DNA of 64,000 bases from Moraxella lacunata. GTDB lineage: Bacteria > Pseudomonadota > Gammaproteobacteria > Pseudomonadales > Moraxellaceae. The notes beneath the pieces are model-generated. The model searched no databases and was not told the origin of the DNA. It saw nothing but the letters and a program-made list of their open reading frames with translations. The stretch spans positions 496,001-560,000 of the forward strand of contig NZ_UGQU01000001.1 in the NCBI RefSeq assembly GCF_900453205.1. The letters are read 5' to 3'. The stretch's first letter is position 1. Each line of letters begins with the position of its first letter. Of the stretch, positions 17,634 to 25,993 are shown in pieces. Position numbers and translations under genes: made by a program.

Positions 17634-19430
17634 TCAATGTTCAACACACCTTAGAAACTGTGGTGAAATTGGATTGCAAATTGGTTCGCAAACCACGGGT
17701 TCTGGACGGTTGGCGTTATCTTGATAACCTCTTGTAAAAAAGCGAACACGATTTAGGCACACCTTTTCAAATTTTGGTCTTTTTAAATCAAATAAAGCAA
17801 TCCTCTCATTTAGCTCTGGATGTTGATGGTGAAATTCATCAACAATCTTTGATAACTCATTCCAAAATTCAAATTCAGATATATTATAATATTGATGTAA
17901 TACATCAAAAATATAGCGATAATGCACAACAAAAAGCCCAGTGAAAATAAAATGACTCAAATCTTTTGGGGAGTGTTTTAATAAAATACCCACCTCTTTT
18001 GGTTTAGGCTCTTGTTCAAAAAAAGTGTCATCAACTAAATTAATATCATCCACAAAATCCTTTAAAACCATTTTTATCGGTATGCCATTCTCATGTATCA
18101 ATAGACTATTTTCTCCATGTGGCGAAAATACAATTCCATAACGATACAACCAATACAATAATGGTGTTACACAAACTTTAAAGAATTTTTTTAGCCACTC
18201 AACAACCGTAAGACCCGACCGATGGATTAAATGTGGCAACAAAAAATCACCATGTCTATCTTTATGAATAAGTGCAGCTTGAGAGATAACTTTTTGATTA
18301 TCAGTAATGTAATTTTCAACACTATCTCGCCACAAACAACCCAGTAATTCTGTAAATTGATAAGGTGGAGAGCTTAATTTATCAAAGGCGGGCTGTTTTA
18401 CAGTAACTGTTGCTAACTCTCCCAATAGAACAACACCGGTTTCTTGCAATTGTTGGTCGTTTTTAAGTATTCTCAACAGCCATTCGCTGATTTGCGGAGC
18501 AAAAAAATTACGCTTGTTTGGCAAGCCACGATATACTGCTGTATTTAAAATACTAAGTGGTAGTTTAATGTGATATGCTGTTTTATCAGTCATATCTGAA
18601 AAAGTTCGAATAGACTGTAAAGGTAAATACTCATGCGTAGACATTTCTAAAAACAGTAATTTTTGTTCAGAGATTTCAAGTGCATAATTTAAGCTAATCC
18701 AATTTGACCATTGCCAAGGATGTATTGGTAAAAATAAATATTCTTGACTGTCCAATCCTTTATTCATCAAAATGTTTTTAAAAGATTTATACTGACCTTC
18801 CCCCAACGTCTTTTTATAAATGCAATCACAAGTCAGCCCTTGAATTAATGAGAGTACCGCAAGACTTTTGTGAACAGCAAACCAAGGAAGTTTTCTTGCA
18901 ATAGCAACCTCTGGAACATACTGTTTATAATCTTCATAGCCAAAACCGAGGCGACCTTTCCCCATAACAATCCAAGGATGTCCACGTAAAGCCGAGTCAA
19001 CAACTGACCCACTAAGATTTGATAACGCTTCACTTGTTAAGCTATGCTTTGTGTATAAATGAGCCTCCGCCAACCAAGTATGATTAATCTCCTTTACCAT
19101 ATAAGCTTTTGTGCCATTATCCATATTCAGACTTTCACACAACTCAACAAAAAAATCAGTTAGATTATAAAAAGAATCACCTGTTTTTTTGTCATTAATA
19201 GAGTAGACGATAAAGCCACCAAATTTCTTTGGTTTGATAATTACTTCCAAATTAATTTTATCAAAAACAAATAACATTCTTTGCTTGTTTTCTGGCAAAT
19301 ATTCCACTTTTGTTGGTCTAATAATTTCTTCGTAAAGCAGCTCAGATATAGCAATCTTCATCAAAGACTGGCCAGCGCTTTTTAATTGCGACAACTCTAT
19401 ATTTAAATGATAAGCATTGGATGTATTCAT
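17634..19430 (-). CDS. NIS siderophore synthetase, IucC-like
   Basis: A 598-residue enzyme of the IucA/IucC family, which joins a carboxylate (often citrate or its half-amide) to an amine or hydroxamate using ATP. Family landmarks are GHPWIVMGKGRLGF (ATP loop), LPIHPWQW, LQSIRTFSD, HIKLPLSILNTAVYRG, HRSGLTVVEW, SPHGENSLLI and VLKDFVDD. A C-terminal FhuF-like region is Cys-poor. It is closer to the IucC/AlcC side than the synthetase at 20717-22516. It lies 13 bases after the monooxygenase gene. Codon use is clearly A/T-rich compared with flanking core genes, suggesting transfer. Confidence 0.9.
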   Translation of the reverse strand: MNTSNAYHLNIELSQLKSAGQSLMKIAISELLYEEIIRPTKVEYLPENKQRMLFVFDKINLEVIIKPKKFGGFIVYSINDKKTGDSFYNLTDFFVELCESLNMDNGTKAYMVKEINHTWLAEAHLYTKHSLTSEALSNLSGSVVDSALRGHPWIVMGKGRLGFGYEDYKQYVPEVAIARKLPWFAVHKSLAVLSLIQGLTCDCIYKKTLGEGQYKSFKNILMNKGLDSQEYLFLPIHPWQWSNWISLNYALEISEQKLLFLEMSTHEYLPLQSIRTFSDMTDKTAYHIKLPLSILNTAVYRGLPNKRNFFAPQISEWLLRILKNDQQLQETGVVLLGELATVTVKQPAFDKLSSPPYQFTELLGCLWRDSVENYITDNQKVISQAALIHKDRHGDFLLPHLIHRSGLTVVEWLKKFFKVCVTPLLYWLYRYGIVFSPHGENSLLIHENGIPIKMVLKDFVDDINLVDDTFFEQEPKPKEVGILLKHSPKDLSHFIFTGLFVVHYRYIFDVLHQYYNISEFEFWNELSKIVDEFHHQHPELNERIALFDLKRPKFEKVCLNRVRFFTRGYQDNANRPEPVVCEPICNPISPQFLRCVEH

Positions 19431-19443
19431 TGCAAAACCTCAT

Positions 19444-20724
19444 CTATGAAAAATTTGATAAAATATTGTTTCTACTTAGCTTATAAAACTCTTTATCCAA
19501 AATCCGATTGATTATGGTTGCTGAGCGATGAGCGCTCAATCCTAAATCTGGCGTCCCAACTCCATGAGTACAAAGTCCCATATTCTGCACAAAAATTCTC
19601 CCCATACCATTAGGGTGTTGGTAATTTACCTCATAATTTCGATCAATATCATAACTACCACAAGGTTGTTTTTTGATACAAGGATCTAATTCTGACATAA
19701 AATCCAGTGACGCTTGCTGATATCCAGTAGCCAAAATAACATAATCAGCACTTATTTTTGACGAAGTATTTGTATAATTATGTACAAAATCACAACAAAT
19801 CTTGCCTTGATTCTGACAAGTTTGTATTAGTTTTAAATTTGAATTTAATTTTATTGATTTTTCATTATTCAAAATTATTTTTTGATAAAGCATGCTGTAA
19901 ATATTTTTTAGTAAGTTTGAATTAATTCCTTTATATAAAAAATCTTGCTTTTTCAATAAATTTTTTCTTGCTTCTTCTGATAGGCTGTAAAAAAAATCCA
20001 TATAGTCTGGGCTAAAATGCTCTAAAGCTAATGGCGTATACTCCATGGGAAAAAATCCCTCATCATCAGTAACCCAATGAATATTATTAAAATCATTTTG
20101 AATTAATTTATAAAAAATCTCGCCAGCTGATTGTCCAGAACCAACCAAAATAATATCGGATTTTTTCTTCTTTAAAAGTTCATCAAAATTTTTCATAAAA
20201 TCCGATGAATGGAAGCACTGATTTTCTAAATTTTTCACAATATTTTTTGTACAATCGGGAATATTTGGAGAAGTTCCTATGCCAATAACTAAATTTTTAC
20301 ACTCATAATTTTTAATTTTCCCATCACATTCAACAATAACATTAAATCCTTTATTAATAGGAAGAATCTGTTTTACTAAACAGCCAAAATTTAAATTTTC
20401 TAATTGACTGCATACCCATTGGCAATAACTATTATACTCAATTCTTGGTAGGAAAAAAGACTCTTTAAAGTAAAATTGAAACAACCTTTGTTTTTCTTGC
20501 AAGTAATTAAGAAAACTGTACTTGTTTGTTGGGTCTACCATTGTTACCAAATCAGCTAAAAACGGAACTTGTAGTGTGGTATCAGGCATTAACATTCCTT
20601 GATGCCATATGAATTTTTCTTTTTTATCGAAAAATACTGTTTTTAAATGACAATCTTTATGGTTTAGCAAACTTGCCAAGCTTAAGTTAAATGGCCCTAT
20701 ACCAATACCTATGATATCAAACAT
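19444..20724 (-). CDS. Lysine/ornithine/diamine N-monooxygenase, SidA/IucD family
   Basis: An FAD- and NADPH-dependent N-hydroxylase of 426 residues that makes the hydroxylamine used for hydroxamate siderophores. It shows the FAD loop GIGIGPFNLSLA at residues 6-17, WHQGMLMPDTTLQVPFLADL (typical of the family), the NADPH loop LVGSGQSAGEI, and the LATGY motif followed by the C-terminal GLCTHGVG..LGLSAHRSA. The substrate (lysine, ornithine, putrescine or diaminopropane) cannot be fixed by eye. It overlaps the IucA-like gene by 8 bases, so the two are coupled. It is very A/T-rich. Confidence 0.9.
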   Translation of the reverse strand: MFDIIGIGIGPFNLSLASLLNHKDCHLKTVFFDKKEKFIWHQGMLMPDTTLQVPFLADLVTMVDPTNKYSFLNYLQEKQRLFQFYFKESFFLPRIEYNSYCQWVCSQLENLNFGCLVKQILPINKGFNVIVECDGKIKNYECKNLVIGIGTSPNIPDCTKNIVKNLENQCFHSSDFMKNFDELLKKKKSDIILVGSGQSAGEIFYKLIQNDFNNIHWVTDDEGFFPMEYTPLALEHFSPDYMDFFYSLSEEARKNLLKKQDFLYKGINSNLLKNIYSMLYQKIILNNEKSIKLNSNLKLIQTCQNQGKICCDFVHNYTNTSSKISADYVILATGYQQASLDFMSELDPCIKKQPCGSYDIDRNYEVNYQHPNGMGRIFVQNMGLCTHGVGTPDLGLSAHRSATIINRILDKEFYKLSRNNILSNFS

Positions 20725-22516
20725 GGTTTACCTCTTTGTGCTTTATAGGATTCTTTATCTTTACATAAATAGATTGGGTCTCTACTGGTGCAACCAGTTC
20801 ATCCAAATCGTGTAAGCGAGTCAACAAATTTCCTTTGTAGGGTAATTGATTACTAAACAACAAAGTATTTAGTAGCTTACTATTTGGATACTTTTTCAAC
20901 AGATTCTCAATATACTCCCGTAGTATATTGAGAAGATTTTCTTCTGTTGAAAATCCAGTTTTTGCAATACTGCTAATTAGCGAAAAAACCGTATTTCCAA
21001 TAAAATAATATATAAATCGACTATTAGCAAAATCAATAGAAACAACACACTTTGCTCTGGCAATAAGATCTGTATACTCATCTATCAATTCATCTGCATA
21101 ATCAGTAACATATCCAAAGCTTTGATTATCTCTTACCCAAAATTTATAAGGGAAATTATCTCTTATTTCTATGAGACAATTCTGTTGATGAGCCTCAAAA
21201 ACCATGCCATAATTATGATACATATCAATCATGGGAATTAGTGAAATTTTCAAAAATTCTTCAAACCATTTTTGACTAATTTCTCTTAAACAGACACCAA
21301 ATTCTTTTTGACTACCTCTAATATTTTTGATAATGTGATATAGGCGATTTTTCTTTTGGAATGGATGATCTTGACATAACGTTGCCAAATTTGTAATGTT
21401 ACCTTCTTCATTAAAAGGATTATTTCTAATAATGCAAATGGTTTCATTTATAATTTTTCCATCTACAATTACCCCATTCCAAGCAGGATCATTAACAACA
21501 TCAAACATTGGGTATGAATTTTTTATATTTTCTCCAAACTGACTGTGCCAAATTTTATTAGCCAACAAACCCCTACGACCTTCTTTCGGTAAATTTATGC
21601 GTACTGAATTTGTGATTGCAACAGATAAAGATAATTTAAACATCCACTCCCTATTTAAGTTTACAACCGTACGAACTGATGTGGTGGCATAATAATCATC
21701 TCCCATTTGACCTAAATCTATTAATTTTTCTTCTGTTAATAATTTTTTATAAATATCTTTTTGTTGTAAATATTTCGCCTGCCAAGGATGTAATATAATC
21801 AACCTAAAGTTATTATAATCTTTTGATTCATATTCTTTTTGAATTTTAATTTTATTTAAAATATCACTTTTTATCCTTTCTAATATCAGACCACTCTCTG
21901 ACTCTTCAACGTAAATACTTGATTCAACCAACCAATAATGCAACTTAAAGCAACCATTAGTTTCTGGTGAAAAATTTTTCCATTGCACATCATCAAAACC
22001 AATTCTGTTTTTCGGAGCAGGGTGCATGGCATGCCCACAGAATAGAGCTTGCTCCGTATCAACAAAATTAAGTTTTTTTCTTTTAAATATGCTGTCAATT
22101 TTTTGTTGTCGACTATCAAGAATTATCTGCAATTTTTCTGAACTATCCATCCATCTTGACAACACACTGTTGATGTTTATACTTTCTTTATCTGAATGCC
22201 AATATAGCATATCTTGTAACAATAAATTTGCCAGCATTAAAGAGTTAGTCTCTACAAAATCATCAGCTTGTTCAATATATATTTTATCAAAAATTTGATG
22301 ATGTCCTAGCACACTGACAAATAGCAATGGAACAACTATACGGACTTTTAAGGGTTCTAAAAACAAAGACAGGACAGAGTGCCCCTCACAACATCCTCGA
22401 CAAATGTCGCTTTGTTCGCTTGATTGTAAAATTTTAAAGCGACTGGTTTCAATACAGTAGGCGTTTATAAGATTTTGTATTGATAATCGCTCAATATCTC
22501 TTTGTTTGTTAGACAT
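20717..22516 (-). CDS. NIS siderophore synthetase, IucA-like
   Basis: The first gene of the siderophore operon, 599 residues, IucA/IucC family. Landmarks are CGHAMHPAPKNRIGFDD (ATP loop), LIILHPWQAKY, ATTSVRTVVNL, FKLSLSVAITNSVRINLP, PMIDMYHNYGMVFEAHQQN and FWVRDNQSFGY. This pattern is of the citrate-activating IucA/AcsD side. With the second synthetase, the N-hydroxylase and the acyltransferase it makes a complete set for a citrate-dihydroxamate siderophore. No decarboxylase or aminotransferase for diaminopropane is in the window. An AGGAG site lies before the ATG. Expression is probably iron-repressed through the palindrome at 22542-22580. Confidence 0.9.
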   Translation of the reverse strand: MSNKQRDIERLSIQNLINAYCIETSRFKILQSSEQSDICRGCCEGHSVLSLFLEPLKVRIVVPLLFVSVLGHHQIFDKIYIEQADDFVETNSLMLANLLLQDMLYWHSDKESININSVLSRWMDSSEKLQIILDSRQQKIDSIFKRKKLNFVDTEQALFCGHAMHPAPKNRIGFDDVQWKNFSPETNGCFKLHYWLVESSIYVEESESGLILERIKSDILNKIKIQKEYESKDYNNFRLIILHPWQAKYLQQKDIYKKLLTEEKLIDLGQMGDDYYATTSVRTVVNLNREWMFKLSLSVAITNSVRINLPKEGRRGLLANKIWHSQFGENIKNSYPMFDVVNDPAWNGVIVDGKIINETICIIRNNPFNEEGNITNLATLCQDHPFQKKNRLYHIIKNIRGSQKEFGVCLREISQKWFEEFLKISLIPMIDMYHNYGMVFEAHQQNCLIEIRDNFPYKFWVRDNQSFGYVTDYADELIDEYTDLIARAKCVVSIDFANSRFIYYFIGNTVFSLISSIAKTGFSTEENLLNILREYIENLLKKYPNSKLLNTLLFSNQLPYKGNLLTRLHDLDELVAPVETQSIYVKIKNPIKHKEVNHV

Positions 22517-22541
22517 AAAACAAAGCTCCTCGTACTATAAT

Positions 22542-22581
22542 TGATAATTATTATTATATTAATAATAATAATTATTGTCAA
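22542..22581 (-). promoter_or_regulatory. Consensus promoter inside a Fur-box-like palindrome, siderophore operon
   Basis: On the minus strand a perfect -35 TTGACA (22576-22581) and a perfect -10 TATAAT (22553-22558) are separated by 17 bases. Both lie inside a 39-bp nearly perfect A/T palindrome (22542-22580) with outer arms TGATAATTATTATTAT and AATAATAATTATTGTCA. The GATAAT-like hexamers in it match the Fur-box design. Bound Fur would cover the polymerase site. The start codon lies about 30 bases beyond the predicted transcription start. Confidence 0.8.
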
Positions 22582-22725
22582 TATATTTTATCAAATTTCA
22601 TGTTAATTTCACCGTTAAGTCTCTCCAAATTCGGTCTAAACACTCTATATTAGACTTATGAATATCGCACAGTTTTAGAATTAATTTTTTAAATTATTAT
22701 AAAAATCAATAAATTATAAAATAAA

Positions 22726-22756
22726 AAAACCACAAACACTAGGGCGATGTTTGTGG
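22726..22756 (-). terminator. Terminator of narGHJI, right copy of the 31-bp direct repeat
   Basis: A 9-bp stem (CCACAAACA..TGTTTGTGG) with a T-rich tail on the minus strand, 36 bases after the narI stop. It is identical over 31 bases to the hairpin at 12630-12660. Confidence 0.85.
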
Positions 22757-22791
22757 CAAAAACCGAAAAAATGGTTTTTTAAATCAGTCTC

Positions 22792-23517
22792 TTATTGCGA
22801 TGTCTTTTGACGGACAATCTGATAACGTCTGCCCAAATACCAAATCGGTGCTGAGATGATGTGAATCAGACGAGTAAACGGCACAAGCAGGATAAGCGTG
22901 GTTCCTAAGAACATATGTAGCTTATAAATCAGCCCTGCATCCACCACACGGGCAGCAGCACTCATCGGACGTAATATCGCCAAGTCCTGTGCCCAACCTG
23001 CCAATGACAGCATCAACGCACCGTCTTTATGGTCAGGATAGTGCCAAATGGTCGCAAGACCCATGATGAGCTGCACCAAGATGATGACAAGTAGCATCTT
23101 ATCGCTAAACGTGGATGTATGGCTCACACGTGGGTCGGTAAAACGTCTCCATATCAGAATCAGTAGCCCCACAAGGCACATCACGCCTGCAATACCACCG
23201 ACAATGACCGCTACAAGCTGTTTGTCCGCCGCCGAGATAAAGCGTTCATAGACAAAGTGTGGGGTTAGCATCCCAAAGAAATGCCCAAGCAGCACCACAA
23301 TGATGCCGATGTGAAATAGGTTACTGCCGATTCTCATGCCTTTATCGTTTAGCATTTGGCTTGACCCTGCACGCCATGTATACTGCGATAGGTCAAATCT
23401 CGCCCAACAACCCAAAATACATACTGTCAAAGCGATGTAAGGGTAAATGCCGTACAAAAATATATGTATCCAGTTTTCGGGGGTTACTGCTGTGATTGCT
23501 GTTGCTGTTGCTATCAT
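22792..23517 (-). CDS. narI: Respiratory nitrate reductase gamma subunit (cytochrome b)
   Basis: NarI takes electrons from quinol at the periplasmic side of the inner membrane and passes them through two b hemes to NarH. The protein is 241 residues with five membrane spans. Histidines for heme lie in LFHIGIIVVLLGHFFG and in YKLHMFLGTTLILLVPFTRLIHI, and WRAGSSQ is near the second span. Its ATG overlaps the narJ stop by 4 bases. The last gene of the operon, it is followed by the terminator at 22726-22756. Confidence 0.95.
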   Translation of the reverse strand: MIATATAITAVTPENWIHIFLYGIYPYIALTVCILGCWARFDLSQYTWRAGSSQMLNDKGMRIGSNLFHIGIIVVLLGHFFGMLTPHFVYERFISAADKQLVAVIVGGIAGVMCLVGLLILIWRRFTDPRVSHTSTFSDKMLLVIILVQLIMGLATIWHYPDHKDGALMLSLAGWAQDLAILRPMSAAARVVDAGLIYKLHMFLGTTLILLVPFTRLIHIISAPIWYLGRRYQIVRQKTSQ

Positions 23518-24311
23518 GACGACACTCCTTCGCTAACAGTTTTATTGGTTTTAAAATCCACCCAATGCACAGGGATTTCGCTTGTCTTTTGGGCTTGTCT
23601 TGCCAAGGTCTCGGCAATGCGAATGTCGGTTTGACTTGACGGACAGCGTTCTTCTTGCTTTGCCGCCAAAAAGTCCACGGCTTCTTCTTCCCATTCTTTG
23701 TCAATGGCATCAAAGGTTGTATCATCTACCTTGTCTTTGCCCATCTTGGCAAGCTCATCATCAATGACGGTCAAAGGCTTACCTGCAATTTGCAATAACG
23801 CCTTAAACAGCCCAGCATAACTACTGCCCTTATCCACCAGTCTCGCCCCCAGTAGAGCGATGATGTGGCTGACATCAGCAATGTCCATGCGAATCTCAAC
23901 ATCGTCTGCAAAGCCTGCCTTATAAGACAAAAATTCAAGATACATGGGCAAATAGTCGGGCAATTCCTTGACATCAATGGCAAAGCCTGCTTCTTCGTAT
24001 TGCCCCATCAAATCCACCATCGCTTGCCCACGGTCTCGGCTCTCGCCATGCACGTGTTCAAACAGCCAAAGCGACAACGAACGCCCACGCTCAAACAGAC
24101 TGTCATACACCGATTGAGCTTCAATCGAGCCTTTGCTTGATAACTCATCAACAAAGGCGTTAATCTCTTGGCGAACCTCGGGGCTGATGAGCTTTGATGT
24201 TGCTACGATGTCTTTGCACGCACCCAACGTATCATCAGCAAACAGCTCATCAGACGGATAATCCATGAGCAGGCTTATCACTTTTAATAATTTAAAATCA
24301 AGATGATTCAT
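23514..24311 (-). CDS. narJ: Nitrate reductase assembly chaperone
   Basis: NarJ is a cytoplasmic TorD-type chaperone that holds NarGH until the Mo cofactor is inserted and the complex docks on NarI. It is not part of the final enzyme. The protein is helical, about 265 residues. It has the start FKLLKVISLLMDYPSDELF and the central SLWLFEHVHGESRDRGQAM, which is a strong NarJ signature, then DYLPMYLEFLS. The C terminus is acidic and then polar. ATG 24309-24311 is preferred for its GGGGG-rich site. An ATG at 24323 overlapping the narH stop is also possible. Confidence 0.93.
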   Translation of the reverse strand: MNHLDFKLLKVISLLMDYPSDELFADDTLGACKDIVATSKLISPEVRQEINAFVDELSSKGSIEAQSVYDSLFERGRSLSLWLFEHVHGESRDRGQAMVDLMGQYEEAGFAIDVKELPDYLPMYLEFLSYKAGFADDVEIRMDIADVSHIIALLGARLVDKGSSYAGLFKALLQIAGKPLTVIDDELAKMGKDKVDDTTFDAIDKEWEEEAVDFLAAKQEERCPSSQTDIRIAETLARQAQKTSEIPVHWVDFKTNKTVSEGVSS

Positions 24312-24322
24312 GCTAGCCCCCA

Positions 24323-25861
24323 TCAGTTATCCCATGTCTGCACGGTCTCAATCATCTCACGGCGATTGGACTTACGCTGACCGAACATACTGACGTCATT
24401 ACCGCCTGTACAGCCATTACCAAAGGTAAAGCCACAGCCGTTTTTGTCGGCAAAGGCATCAGACAACGCTTCTTCACGGTGAGCGGTCGGAATGACAAAG
24501 CGGTCTTCATAGTTGGCGATTGCCAAATAGCGGTACATCTCTTCGACTTGGTGTTTGGTCAAGCCCACGTCATCAAGCACCGCTTGGCTTTCAACCTTAT
24601 CGACAAGTTGCATACGCTTATAAGAACGCATGGCAAGCAGGCGTTTGAGCGCCAACTTGACAGGTGCTTCATCGCCAGCGGTCAGCATATTGGCAAGGTA
24701 TTTGACAGGGATACGCAGGCTATCGACATCAGGAATAAGTCCGTCCATGCCCACTTTGCCTGCTTCGGCGGCGTTTTGGATTGGCGATAGCGGTGGCACA
24801 TACCACACCATTGGCAAGGTGCGATATTCTGGGTGCAAAGGCAGGGCAAGTTGCCAATCCATCGCCAGTTTGTACACAGGCGATTTTTGGGCAGCTTCGA
24901 TGACACTCATCGGCACGCCATCTTTTAGAGCTTGCTCAATGACGGCAGGGTCATTGGGGTCTAAGAACACATCAAGCTGGGCTTTGTACAAATCTTTCTC
25001 GTTTGGCGTGCTGGCAGCTTCTTTGATTTTGTCGGCATCATACAAAAGCACGCCTAGATAACGAATACGCCCCACACAGGTCTCAGAACAGATGGTTGGC
25101 TGACCTGACTCAATGCGTGGATAGCAGAAGATACATTTTTCGGATTTGCCTGATTTCCAGTTATAATAAATCTTCTTATAAGGACAACCCGAGATACACA
25201 TACGCCAGCCACGGCATTTGTCTTGGTCGATAAGCACAATGCCATCTTCTTCACGCTTATAAATCGCTCCCGATGGGCAAGACGCCACACACGTTGGGTT
25301 TAAGCAATGCTCGCACAAGCGTGGTAGGTACATCATAAAGGTGTTTTCGTACTCACCATAGATGTCGGCTTGGACTTGGTCAAAGTTCTTATCGGCACGG
25401 CGTTTGGCAAATTCAGAGCCTAGGATTTCTTCCCAGTTTGGCCCCCATTCGATTTTTTGCATACGCTTACCTGTGATGAGCGAACGGGGGCGTGCAATCG
25501 GCTGATGGTCGCCTAGTGGGGCAGTGTGCAGGTGCTGATAGTCAAAGTCAAACGGCTCATAATAGTCGTCAAGCGTTGGCAAATCAGGGTTGGCAAAGAT
25601 GTTGGCAAGTACACGGAATTTACCGCCAATGCGTGGGTTGATGGAGCCATTGGCGTTACGAATCCAGCCCCCTTTCCATTTTTCTTGGTTTTCCCACTCT
25701 TTGGGGTAGCCGATACCAGGCTTAGACTCTACGTTGTTAAACCATGCGTATTCCATGCCTTCACGGCTTGTCCAGACGTTTTTGCAGGTTACAGAGCAGG
25801 TGTGGCAACCGATACATTTATCAAGGTTTAGCACCATGCCAACTTGTGAGCGAATTTTCAT
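24323..25861 (-). CDS. narH: Respiratory nitrate reductase beta subunit (Fe-S)
   Basis: NarH is the four-cluster Fe-S electron wire between NarI and NarG. The 512-residue protein has CIGCHTCSVTCKNVW at the N terminus, then CEHCLNPTCVASCPSGAI and CRGWRMCISGCPYKKIYYN. In the last, Trp replaces one Cys, as is usual for the [3Fe-4S] cluster. CIFCYPR follows. All expected cysteines are present. It lies between narG and narJ on the minus strand, 132 bases after narG with a stem-loop between them. Confidence 0.96.
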   Translation of the reverse strand: MKIRSQVGMVLNLDKCIGCHTCSVTCKNVWTSREGMEYAWFNNVESKPGIGYPKEWENQEKWKGGWIRNANGSINPRIGGKFRVLANIFANPDLPTLDDYYEPFDFDYQHLHTAPLGDHQPIARPRSLITGKRMQKIEWGPNWEEILGSEFAKRRADKNFDQVQADIYGEYENTFMMYLPRLCEHCLNPTCVASCPSGAIYKREEDGIVLIDQDKCRGWRMCISGCPYKKIYYNWKSGKSEKCIFCYPRIESGQPTICSETCVGRIRYLGVLLYDADKIKEAASTPNEKDLYKAQLDVFLDPNDPAVIEQALKDGVPMSVIEAAQKSPVYKLAMDWQLALPLHPEYRTLPMVWYVPPLSPIQNAAEAGKVGMDGLIPDVDSLRIPVKYLANMLTAGDEAPVKLALKRLLAMRSYKRMQLVDKVESQAVLDDVGLTKHQVEEMYRYLAIANYEDRFVIPTAHREEALSDAFADKNGCGFTFGNGCTGGNDVSMFGQRKSNRREMIETVQTWDN

Positions 25862-25933
25862 AGGATTCCCCTTATGCCTAGTTCTTTTTATTTTGTAAAT
25901 TTAAAAGAACATCGGTAGGTCAAAATTTGGTTT

Positions 25934-25983
25934 AGTTTATCCCTTTTGTCAAAGACTTACTATCCTACCAAAAGGGATAAACT
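25934..25983 (-). other. Long stem-loop between narG and narH
   Basis: A perfect 15-bp inverted repeat (AGTTTATCCCTTTTG at 25934-25948, CAAAAGGGATAAACT at 25969-25983) with a 20-base loop starts 11 bases after the narG stop. No T run follows on the minus strand, so it is not a standard terminator. It may set the ratio of narG to narHJI message by processing or protecting RNA ends. Confidence 0.7.
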
Positions 25984-25993
25984 TGGCGGTTTA

